Assembly: GCF_023715485.1 (NCBI RefSeq)
Contig: NZ_JAMBOF010000026.1
Location: forward strand, 1 to 48,234
Origin: Mesobacillus subterraneus
Lineage (GTDB): Bacteria; Bacillota; Bacilli; Bacillales; Cytobacillaceae
Direction of reading: 5' to 3'
Length of the DNA: 48,234 nucleotides
Shown here piece after piece: positions 41,953 through 48,234 of the stretch (the first letter of the stretch is position 1; each line of letters opens with the position of its first letter). Position numbers and translations under genes: made by a program. The notes beneath the pieces were generated by a model. It worked only from the letters and a program-made list of their open reading frames with translations, was not told where the DNA came from and did no database searches.

Positions 41953-43638
41953 ATGGGGAAGGAATTCAAAACACGCTCTAATAGATGCGATTACGATAGA
42001 GAAACAGCAACAGGGAAAATTTCAATGGCCGCTTCGGCACATCCAGTCGCTACGGATGCCGGAGAGAAAATCCTCCGCGACGGTGGCAATGCAATTGATG
42101 CTGCGATTGCAATCCAATTCGGGCTCAATGTCGGTGAACCGATGATGACAGGTATTGGCGGCAGCGGATTTTTCATGGTGTATCATGCCGAGAGCAAGAC
42201 CACTAAAATATTTAATGGACATACACGTGCACCAGCAGCCGCGCATTCAAAATTATTCCTGGATGAGAATGATGAAGTGATACCTTTTCGCAAAAGGTCG
42301 ACGCACGCCTCAGCGGTTGGGGTTCCAGGTATTTTAAAAGCAATGGAAGAAGCCAGAAAAGAATATGGGACAAAGCCACTTTCTGAATTGATCGAGCCTG
42401 CAGCACAGGCCGCCGAAAAAGGCGTGGAGGTCAACTGGGTGATGGACCAGTCATTGAAGAACTTCGAATATAGACTAGGCGATCATGCAAGGGAACTTTT
42501 TATCCCTGAGGGGGAGTTTCTATGCGAAGGTGACGTCTACGAAAAAGCTCACTTGGCGAAGACATTCCGCATCCTCCAAAGAGATGGAATCGAAGCGTTT
42601 TATGAGGGCGAAATAGCAGAAGCCATTATTTCTACCTTAAAAGAACTTGGCGGAATCATGGAACTTTCAGATCTCCAGAGCTATAGGACATCAATAGACG
42701 AGCCTGTATGGGGAACGTACCGAGGGTATAAAGTTGCGTCTTCCAATATGCCTAGCGCAGGCGGGACAACAATGCTGCAAATTTTAAAGCTTCTTGAGGG
42801 CTTTGATCTTAGCAAATACGATGTGAAATCATGGGAGAAGTATTATCTGTTTACCGAAGCAATGAGAATTGCTTTTTCTGATAAAATTGCCTTTTCTGGT
42901 GATCCTGAATTTAGTGATATTCCTTTGGAAGGTTTGTTGAATGAGGAATATCTGGCAAAACGTCGAGACTTGATTAATTTTGAACGAAGAAACGATGCAG
43001 TTGATTTCGGCAACCCATGGGCATATTCCGATGGAAAAGAAATCAATGTGGTTAGGCAGCCTTTTGAGGCAGAAAAAGAAAGAAGTGAAACAACCCATTT
43101 TACCGTTGTCGATCAATGGGGCAATATTGTTGCGTGTACTTCTACAGTTGAGCACCCGTTCGGGGCAGGCATAATGGTTAAGGATTATGGGTTTGTTTTA
43201 AATAATGAACTTACCGATTTTGATGCTGTACCCGGAGGATTGAATGAAATCCAGCCAGGGAAGCGGCCTGTCAGCTGTAAGACACCAACTATTGTTTTCA
43301 AGGACGAAATGCCTGTATTGACGCTGGGATCGCCAGGCGGCCCGACGATCGTTGGTTCAGTTTTCCAAACAATTGTTAATATCCTTGATTTTGGCATGGA
43401 CGTTAAAGAAGCAATCGAAGAGCCGAGAATTTTCAACAGTTCAGGCCCATTGATTGGCTGGGAAGCTGGTATCAGCATGGAAAGCAAAGGGAAGATGGAA
43501 GCGATGGGTTATGAATTCGCCGATGGGCCGTTCCCAATCGGTAATGTTCAAGCCATTCAGATTGATCACGAAAAAGGCCTGTTGCACGGAGCGGCTGATT
43601 CAAGCCGGGAAGGGAAAGCAACTGGAATTGATGAATGA
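41953..43638 (+). CDS. Gamma-glutamyltransferase without signal peptide (YwrD-like)
   Basis: 561 residues, one chain covering both GGT subunits. The maturation site is ETTHFTVVD: Thr380 would become the N-terminal nucleophile after self-cleavage, dividing the protein into about 379- and 182-residue subunits. Substrate motifs GIGGSGFFMVYH and GSPGGPTIVGSV are intact. There is no hydrophobic N-terminus, unlike secreted Bacillus Ggt, so it is probably cytoplasmic as YwrD is thought to be. It splits or transfers gamma-glutamyl groups of glutathione-like compounds or polyglutamate. GGGAGG ribosome-binding site 11 bases upstream. Confidence 0.88.
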   Translation: MGKEFKTRSNRCDYDRETATGKISMAASAHPVATDAGEKILRDGGNAIDAAIAIQFGLNVGEPMMTGIGGSGFFMVYHAESKTTKIFNGHTRAPAAAHSKLFLDENDEVIPFRKRSTHASAVGVPGILKAMEEARKEYGTKPLSELIEPAAQAAEKGVEVNWVMDQSLKNFEYRLGDHARELFIPEGEFLCEGDVYEKAHLAKTFRILQRDGIEAFYEGEIAEAIISTLKELGGIMELSDLQSYRTSIDEPVWGTYRGYKVASSNMPSAGGTTMLQILKLLEGFDLSKYDVKSWEKYYLFTEAMRIAFSDKIAFSGDPEFSDIPLEGLLNEEYLAKRRDLINFERRNDAVDFGNPWAYSDGKEINVVRQPFEAEKERSETTHFTVVDQWGNIVACTSTVEHPFGAGIMVKDYGFVLNNELTDFDAVPGGLNEIQPGKRPVSCKTPTIVFKDEMPVLTLGSPGGPTIVGSVFQTIVNILDFGMDVKEAIEEPRIFNSSGPLIGWEAGISMESKGKMEAMGYEFADGPFPIGNVQAIQIDHEKGLLHGAADSSREGKATGIDE

Positions 43639-43672
43639 TGGGGATACGCTAACTAAATAAATAAGCAGAACA

Positions 43673-43712
43673 GAAGCAGGCTGGTCACAAACAGTCTGCT
43701 TCATATTTTGTA
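43673..43712 (+). terminator. Terminator after gamma-glutamyltransferase
   Basis: GAAGCAGGCT / AGTCTGCTTC stem followed by ATATTTTG. Confidence 0.7.
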
Positions 43713-43720
43713 TTTTTAAA

Positions 43721-43910
43721 TTAGGCTCTGTTAAAGCTGATTGTTGATTTTAAACCCTGTTGATTGTAGTGGAAGGCGCGTAGACTCCTGCGGGCGCAGC
43801 TGGTCAGATGAGACCCCGCAGGAGCGAAGCGACGAGGAGGCTCAGCGCCAGCCCCGCGGAAAGCGAAGCGCCTGGAACGAAAATCAACAACCTTGTTTAA
43901 CAGAGCCTTA
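43721..43910 (-). repeat. MITE-like GC-rich repeat (type 2), copy 2, with terminal inverted repeats
   Basis: About 190 bp. The ends are TTAGGCTCTGTTAAA and TTTAACAGAGCCTTA, and the inverted match extends inward through TTGTTGATTTT. The core carries the reverse complement of the repeat at 32693, including CAGCGCCAGCCCCGCGGAAA. Copy 1 lacks these terminal repeats. No coding capacity; non-autonomous mobile element or structured RNA are the options. Confidence 0.7.
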
Positions 43911-44047
43911 ATGAAAAGCAAATGTGTTGTTATCCCAAGGAAAAGGGAATACTATTACTGAGCAGATAATGTTGATAGATGCGATTGTTATTGCAGAAAA
44001 ATGGATTTTTCGGTAGGATGTTAACGATAGTAAAAGGAGTGAGCAGT

Positions 44048-44233
44048 TTGGGAAACCCGATTAATGAAAAGAATACTCAGGTTGTGTTTTTGAAGCAACG
44101 TTTGGATATGTTTGCAGATTTGCTTGACGCAATTGATCCTGAAGAAGCTGATTTAGAGGATATCGACCGCATGATCCAAATCGTCGAAGAGATGGATGCT
44201 AAATGCCGTGAGTTCAAGAATCGCGACTCGTAA
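44048..44233 (+). CDS. SE1561-family small protein
   Basis: 61 residues from the TTG at 44048, chosen because AAAGGAGTG lies upstream and the product then starts MGNPINEKNTQVVFLKQRLDM as in the SE1561 family; the upstream frame has no such site. Continues with ADLLDAIDPEEADLEDIDRMI. Soluble, acidic, coiled. Function unknown; conserved in Bacillales. Terminator follows. Confidence 0.75.
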   Translation: MGNPINEKNTQVVFLKQRLDMFADLLDAIDPEEADLEDIDRMIQIVEEMDAKCREFKNRDS

Positions 44234-44262
44234 GAGACCTTATTGATGAGGTCTCTTTTTTT
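44233..44262 (+). terminator. Terminator after SE1561-family gene
   Basis: AGAGACC / GGTCTCT stem followed by TTTTTTT. Confidence 0.85.
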
Positions 44263-44339
44263 AGTGATTTTTGAATTAAAGGTGCGATATCAAATCTCTT
44301 TCATTGCTTCAATCCAAATGAAACTTTGCACATTTTTCC

Positions 44340-44392
44340 TTGTAAACGATTCCAGTTTTCATCTTTAAATCAAGAGATGATAGGAGTATAAT
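44340..44392 (+). promoter_or_regulatory. fumA promoter with cre (CcpA) box
   Basis: TTGTAAACGATTCCA (44340-44354) fits every fixed position of the cre consensus WTGNAANCGNWNNCW. TTTAAA (44364-44369), a 17-base spacer and TATAAT (44387-44392) give a sigma-A promoter. The box lies just upstream of -35, so CcpA could repress or activate. Confidence 0.6.
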
Positions 44393-44474
44393 GATACTGG
44401 AATTGTTATAAAATTTTCACATATATAAGAGATTGACGTTAACGAACATTGGGAGCAGAGAGAGGGGTAAGAAA

Positions 44475-46028
44475 ATGAATATCGAAAAGTTTCAGGAAAG
44501 CATGTACCAGCTGATCGTTGAAACATCCACTAACCTGCCAAAGGATGTGCGCAGGGCAATAAAGGGTGCGGCAGAGCGCGAAAATGCGGGAACCCGTTCA
44601 GCCATGAGCCTGGCAACCATCACGAATAACATCAAAATGGCTGATGATAATGTATCGCCGATTTGCCAGGATACTGGACTTCCCACGTTTAAAATTAAGA
44701 CGCCAGTTGGAGCTAACCAGATAGAAATGAAAAAGGCGATTTATAACGCAATTGCACTGGCTACAAAGGATGGCAAATTGCGTCCGAATTCTGTTGACTC
44801 GCTGACTGGGGAAAACAGCGGCGACAATCTTGGCGGCGGAACGCCTGTCATTAAGTTTGACCAATGGGAAAAAGATTATATCGATGCCCGCCTGATTTTA
44901 AAGGGTGGCGGCTGTGAAAATAAAAATATTCAATACAGTCTTCCAACAGAGCTTGAAGGACTAGGACGTGCTGGCCGTGACCTTGACGGCATCCGCAAGT
45001 GCATCATGCATTCTGTCTACCAGGCTCAGGGACAAGGATGCAGCGCTGGCTTCATCGGCGTTGGAATTGGCGGAGACCGTTCTTCCGGATACGACCTTGC
45101 AAAGGAACAGTTATTCCGTTCTGTTGATGACGTGAACCCGCATGAAGATTTGCGCGACCTTGAAGCTTATATCATGGAAAATGCCAACAAGCTTGGAATT
45201 GGCACAATGGGTTTTGGTGGGGAAACGACTCTTCTTGGCTGTAAGATTGGTGTCATGAACCGTATTCCTGCCAGCTTTTATGTTTCTGTTGCCTATAATT
45301 GCTGGGCATACCGCCGCCTGGGCGTAACGGTGAATCCTGAAACTGGAGAAATTCAGGACTGGATGTACCAGGAGGGAGAAAAAATCGACTTCGCCCAGCC
45401 GGCTGCACAGGAAATCGCAGCGACTGTTGAAGCACCTGCTGAAGAAGGTGTAGTAACTTTAACAGCTCCAATCACAGAAGAGCAAATCCGCCAGCTCAAG
45501 GTTGGGGATGTCGTAAAAATCAACGGTATGATGTACACAGGCCGTGACGCGATCCATAAATATCTATCCGACCATGATTCACCAGTCGACTTGAATGGCC
45601 AGGTAATTTATCATTGCGGACCTGTTATGCTGAAGGATGATGAGGGCAAGTGGCATGTCAAGGCTGCAGGGCCGACAACAAGTATTCGTGAGGAGCCTTA
45701 CCAGGGCGATATCATGAAAAAATTTGGAATCCGTGCTGTAATCGGTAAAGGCGGCATGGGCGCGAAGACACTGGCTGCTTTAAACGAACACGGCGGCGTT
45801 TATCTGAATGCAATCGGCGGAGCTGCACAGTATTATGCCGACTGCATTAAGTCTGTAGAGGGTGTAGACCTGATGAACTTCGGAATACCTGAAGCAATGT
45901 GGCACTTGAATGTAGAAGGTTTTACAGCGGTTGTAACAATGGATTCCCACGGTAACAGCCTCCACCAGGACGTTGAAAAATCCTCTCTTGAAAAATTGGC
46001 ACAGTTTGCAGACAGAGTTTATAAATAA
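44475..46028 (+). CDS. fumA: Fumarate hydratase, class I ([4Fe-4S])
   Basis: About 517 residues from the ATG at 44475 (GAGAGGGG upstream). The iron-sulfur hydratase signature is present: SPICQDTGLPTF, GGGCENKNIQYSLP and QGCSAGFIGVGIGGDRSSGY supply the cluster cysteines. The C-terminal beta domain has GKGGMGAKTLAAL and GGAAQYYADCI. It interconverts fumarate and malate in the TCA cycle and in anaerobic fumarate routes. B. subtilis relies on class II CitG, so this is an alternative, oxygen-sensitive enzyme. L-tartrate dehydratase is related but usually split into two chains. Confidence 0.9.
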   Translation: MNIEKFQESMYQLIVETSTNLPKDVRRAIKGAAERENAGTRSAMSLATITNNIKMADDNVSPICQDTGLPTFKIKTPVGANQIEMKKAIYNAIALATKDGKLRPNSVDSLTGENSGDNLGGGTPVIKFDQWEKDYIDARLILKGGGCENKNIQYSLPTELEGLGRAGRDLDGIRKCIMHSVYQAQGQGCSAGFIGVGIGGDRSSGYDLAKEQLFRSVDDVNPHEDLRDLEAYIMENANKLGIGTMGFGGETTLLGCKIGVMNRIPASFYVSVAYNCWAYRRLGVTVNPETGEIQDWMYQEGEKIDFAQPAAQEIAATVEAPAEEGVVTLTAPITEEQIRQLKVGDVVKINGMMYTGRDAIHKYLSDHDSPVDLNGQVIYHCGPVMLKDDEGKWHVKAAGPTTSIREEPYQGDIMKKFGIRAVIGKGGMGAKTLAALNEHGGVYLNAIGGAAQYYADCIKSVEGVDLMNFGIPEAMWHLNVEGFTAVVTMDSHGNSLHQDVEKSSLEKLAQFADRVYK

Positions 46029-46035
46029 AATAGAC

Positions 46036-46069
46036 AAAGGAGGCTCGCTTTACGGCAAGCCTCCTTTTA
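46036..46069. terminator. Bidirectional terminator between fumA and DUF3231 gene
   Basis: AAAGGAGGCT / AGCCTCCTTT stem with A and T flanks between convergent genes. Confidence 0.85.
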
Positions 46070-47083
46070 ATTTTTCTTCTGTTTTGCCAGCTGGTTTCGG
46101 TCCACATTTCCTGGTGGTCTTTCCAGCCAGTCATTCTCAATCTGGATGTTCCCGCCATCCTCTGCAAAATTTGCTGTCTCCAACAAGAATCTCATATAGG
46201 TCGCGCCCAGGTCATGGCGCGGGCTGACAGCCATTGAGTCACCAAAGTTACGGACCTTTGCGGATGAAAGATTAGAAATGTGAAATAGCATTAATTTATC
46301 AGAGTAAGGCGATTCAGTTGAATCGGTTATCTTGAATTGGCTCGGGACTGACACTGGCAAGTCCTCTTTGTTCAACAGCTGCGATAAAACGTTATGCTGC
46401 TTGATGTTGATTTCTTTTCCTCGCAAAAAATAATTCCGTACTTCCCCTTTCTTAGCTACCTGGCTGAATCCCATCACTAAAATAGTTTTAATTGCATTCA
46501 CCTGGATATTTTGAAATAGGTGGGAAATTTCCATAGCGGTAAATGGTCTTTTATCACCAAAAAAACCATTGAAAAAGCTTTGCTTTTCAATAAAAGAAAC
46601 CCTCTTCGGATTTGGGATGAAGGGTGCCCGTATATGCAAACCCTTTTGAAGCATTACTTCAGTAACCTTGTTGGAAAGATTGAGGGTTGAAATATTGATT
46701 TCTGTCAGGTAATTCCTCATGTCCATCCTAGAAAAGGAGGGCAGGGCGACACTATAATAAAGTGCTCCGTATTTAACCATCATATCAAGATAGTTAAGAT
46801 AGAAGCTGTCAGAAAATAACCTTGGTGCGCCTGCATTCACATCATCATCTGCAGAGAAGCCATGAGGTATGGCAACTCCCTCAATTGCAAATTTATCTTT
46901 CAAGTCGGCTAGGATCTTTTTGCTCAGATTGTCTGCTGTTACAAGGCAATCTTTAATCTCTTCATCCTCAACGTTCAGTAAAAAATGCTGGAACATACAG
47001 ATTACCATCGAATTAGCCATGTATATATTCCACAGGTTTCCTATTTCGCCGGAGGTCCAATCGATTTTTTGTTCTTCAGTCAT
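46067..47083 (-). CDS. DUF3231-family protein (two ferritin-like four-helix domains)
   Basis: About 338 residues from the ATG at 47083 with AAAGGAG 7 bases upstream; 47104 is the longer option. Helical throughout, with two similar halves: GEIGNLWNIYMANSMVICMFQHFL near the start and MEISHLFQNIQVNAIKTILVMGF in the middle. This is the DUF3231 (YkaA/YkvN-like bacillus) repeat thought to form spore-associated four-helix bundles. No signal peptide. Function unknown. Expression in sporulation is only guessed from the family's occurrence in spore-formers. Confidence 0.75.
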   Translation of the reverse strand: MTEEQKIDWTSGEIGNLWNIYMANSMVICMFQHFLLNVEDEEIKDCLVTADNLSKKILADLKDKFAIEGVAIPHGFSADDDVNAGAPRLFSDSFYLNYLDMMVKYGALYYSVALPSFSRMDMRNYLTEINISTLNLSNKVTEVMLQKGLHIRAPFIPNPKRVSFIEKQSFFNGFFGDKRPFTAMEISHLFQNIQVNAIKTILVMGFSQVAKKGEVRNYFLRGKEINIKQHNVLSQLLNKEDLPVSVPSQFKITDSTESPYSDKLMLFHISNLSSAKVRNFGDSMAVSPRHDLGATYMRFLLETANFAEDGGNIQIENDWLERPPGNVDRNQLAKQKKN

Positions 47084-47202
47084 GTCATTCTCCTTTGAAT
47101 TCATATATATAAATACTATTTGCTAAAAATAACTATCTATACTGAGGAGAATTTTTTTCTCTCCCTGACAAACAATAAGGAAAACAGCATGGGAGGAACA
47201 TC

Positions 47203-48009
47203 ATGAAACTGATTTTTAAAATAATCTTTGCTGCCAACCTGCTCATATTAACAACGTTGCCTGCGGCTGTTCACGCAGAATATTCGAACTCCCCTTTGCA
47301 CTGGGGGTTTAAAAAGGGCCGGAACGGCAGGCAAGCTGATGCTGGCAGAATGTTTGAAGTTATTATTGAAGAGCAAGGCGCTGTTTATAAAGGCGACAAA
47401 AATAAAAAAGACATATATCTTACCTTTGATAATGGGTATGAGAATGGCTACACTGAAAAAATTCTTGATATTTTGAAAGAAGAAAAGGTGCCGGCAGCAT
47501 TTTTTGTGACCGGGCATTATCTCGAAAGTGCTCCAGAATTAGTCGAACGTATGGCATATGAAGGCCATATTGTAGGCAATCATTCGTGGCACCATCCGGA
47601 TATGACGAAAATCAGCGATGAAAAAATTAAAAAGGAATTGGAAATGGTGCGGGCTGAAACAGAGAAAATCACCGGCAATAAGCATATGTCCTACTTGCGC
47701 CCGCCCCGGGGAATTTTTAGCGAAAGAACAATGGCGGTAGCCAAAGAAGCAGGCTACACGCATGTCTTCTGGTCGCTCGCCTTCGTCGACTGGAATACCG
47801 ATCAGCAAAAGGGCGCGCAATATTCCTACGATAAAATCATGACCCAGATCCACCCAGGTGCCGTCCTGCTGCTCCACACCGTGTCGAAGGACAATGCTGA
47901 CGCACTCGGAAAAGTCATCAGGGATTTAAAGGAACAAGGCTACACTTTCAAAAGCCTGGATGAATTGATGCTGAGCCAGAATGGTGTGAAAGATCCGATG
48001 CTGTATTGA
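47203..48009 (+). CDS. pdaA: PdaA, delta-lactam-biosynthetic N-acetylmuramic deacetylase
   Basis: 268 residues. Signal peptide (LIFKIIFAANLLILTTLPAAVHA) then a polysaccharide-deacetylase domain. Motifs: LTFDNGYENGYTEKIL (motif 1, with the Asn for Asp exchange typical of PdaA), GNHSWHHPDM (metal histidines), YLRPPRGIFS (motif 3) and HPGAVLLLHT (late histidine). The enzyme deacetylates muramic acid during cortex formation so that muramic delta-lactam can form, which germination lytic enzymes recognise. Forespore-expressed in B. subtilis. It thus supports the spore-former assignment. Followed by a strong terminator. Confidence 0.93.
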   Translation: MKLIFKIIFAANLLILTTLPAAVHAEYSNSPLHWGFKKGRNGRQADAGRMFEVIIEEQGAVYKGDKNKKDIYLTFDNGYENGYTEKILDILKEEKVPAAFFVTGHYLESAPELVERMAYEGHIVGNHSWHHPDMTKISDEKIKKELEMVRAETEKITGNKHMSYLRPPRGIFSERTMAVAKEAGYTHVFWSLAFVDWNTDQQKGAQYSYDKIMTQIHPGAVLLLHTVSKDNADALGKVIRDLKEQGYTFKSLDELMLSQNGVKDPMLY

Positions 48010-48020
48010 TGATTTGATGT

Positions 48021-48050
48021 CCCGGCACTTTTATTAGTGCCGGGGTTTTT
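48021..48050 (+). terminator. Terminator after pdaA
   Basis: CCCGGCACT / AGTGCCGGG stem, 6-base loop, then GTTTTT. Confidence 0.9.
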
Positions 48051-48109
48051 CCAGTTCGCCAATAAAATTATAAAATCGCCAATAAAATTGTGAACTCCGC
48101 CAATAAAAT
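48051..48109 (+). repeat. 20-bp-period repeat array D (CGCCAATAAAAT type)
   Basis: Starts with the head motif CCAGTTCGCC and has three CGCCAATAAAAT units at 20-21 bp spacing. The core differs from arrays A-C (CCAATAA instead of CTATAAA). The IS256 end begins immediately after the third unit. Confidence 0.7.
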
Positions 48110-48234
48110 GATGGTTTATAAATGTATGTGTAAGGCCTTTTTCTAGACAAAGAAAAAAGGACAAAGTACTCTCTGAGTTATCACCACAATAACCTTTTGA
48201 GAGGAGTACTTTATCCATGTCCAATTTTAACACA
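48110..48234 (+). mobile_element. IS256-family element, transposase-5' end only (cut by window edge)
   Basis: Reverse complement of the end at 1-123. It includes the leader and the first six codons of the transposase (ATG at 48217, residues MSNFNT). Opposite orientation to the other two copies. Flanking 8 bp (48102-48109) are AATAAAAT, the A/T core of an array D unit; the other flank is outside the window. Confidence 0.9.

Noticed and set aside
1-48234. Composite transposon bounded by inverted IS256 copies
   Set aside because: The interval holds conserved chromosomal genes (yfk group, chaA, pdaA, map) and both copies stop at the window edge, so assembly breaks at a repeat explain it better.

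Overview
The window looks like the chromosome of a Gram-positive, endospore-forming Bacillaceae member close to Bacillus/Mesobacillus. Ribosome-binding sites are of the AGGAGG type and GC content is moderate. Many products have B. subtilis counterparts: SinI/SinR, TreR, the YfkD/ChaA/YfkF/YfkK/YfkM group, ZosA and PdaA. Both ends lie inside copies of one IS256-family element, and a third, complete copy sits at 11369-12742. The window edges are therefore probably assembly breaks at a repeated element. No rRNA, tRNA or CRISPR array was seen.

Layout. (1) 1-4854: IS end, a 20-bp-period repeat array, a 37-residue membrane peptide, the nitrous-oxide-reductase maturation genes nosD-nosL-nosY-nosF, and a second NosL-like lipoprotein on the opposite strand. 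nosZ is not present. (2) 5107-7128: pseudouridine catabolism (psuK-psuG). (3) 7278-9064: a Sin-type regulatory island with two SinR-like repressors, a 48-residue SinI-like antirepressor with a TTG start, and a small zinc-ribbon protein. (4) 9382-11225: a lone TreR-type repressor, a ComFB-like protein and a YfkM/PfpI protein. (5) 11286-12852: a repeat array split by the complete IS256 element. (6) 13023-15744: a methionine aminopeptidase, then an RpiR regulator and 6-phosphogluconate dehydrogenase that share a 17-bp palindromic operator.

(7) 16098-28194 is the most interesting part. It encodes a substrate-binding protein, a sensor kinase with a cysteine-rich PAS region and an NtrC-type sigma-54 activator. 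After a repeat array and a NERD-domain gene comes a textbook -24/-12 promoter (TGGCAC-N5-TTGCA). This drives tatA, a four-cluster ferredoxin subunit, an NrfD-type quinol anchor, a 1032-residue Tat-exported molybdopterin oxidoreductase and a TorD-like chaperone. I read it as a substrate-inducible anaerobic respiratory reductase. The B-C-A subunit order recalls the selenate reductase operon srdBCA, and tetrathionate- or arsenate-type reductases are the alternatives. The substrate is not determined by the sequence.

(8) 28291-48009 is mostly conserved Bacillaceae chromosome: small membrane proteins, an AlsT-type symporter, two YtxH proteins, YihY/YfkH, a ZosA-like P-type ATPase, EamA and MFS transporters, OsmC, ChaA, a YczE-like protein, YfkD, gamma-glutamyltransferase, class I fumarase, a DUF3231 protein and PdaA. 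GC-rich interspersed repeats lie between some of them. Candidate regulatory sites include two sigma-B promoters, a cre box, a CodY box and SinR-type operators.

The other theme is the repeat system. Four intergenic arrays of an about 20-bp unit (core CGCTATAA or CGCCAATAA) occur in the window, and all three IS256 copies lie at the A/T core just after CGC in a unit.
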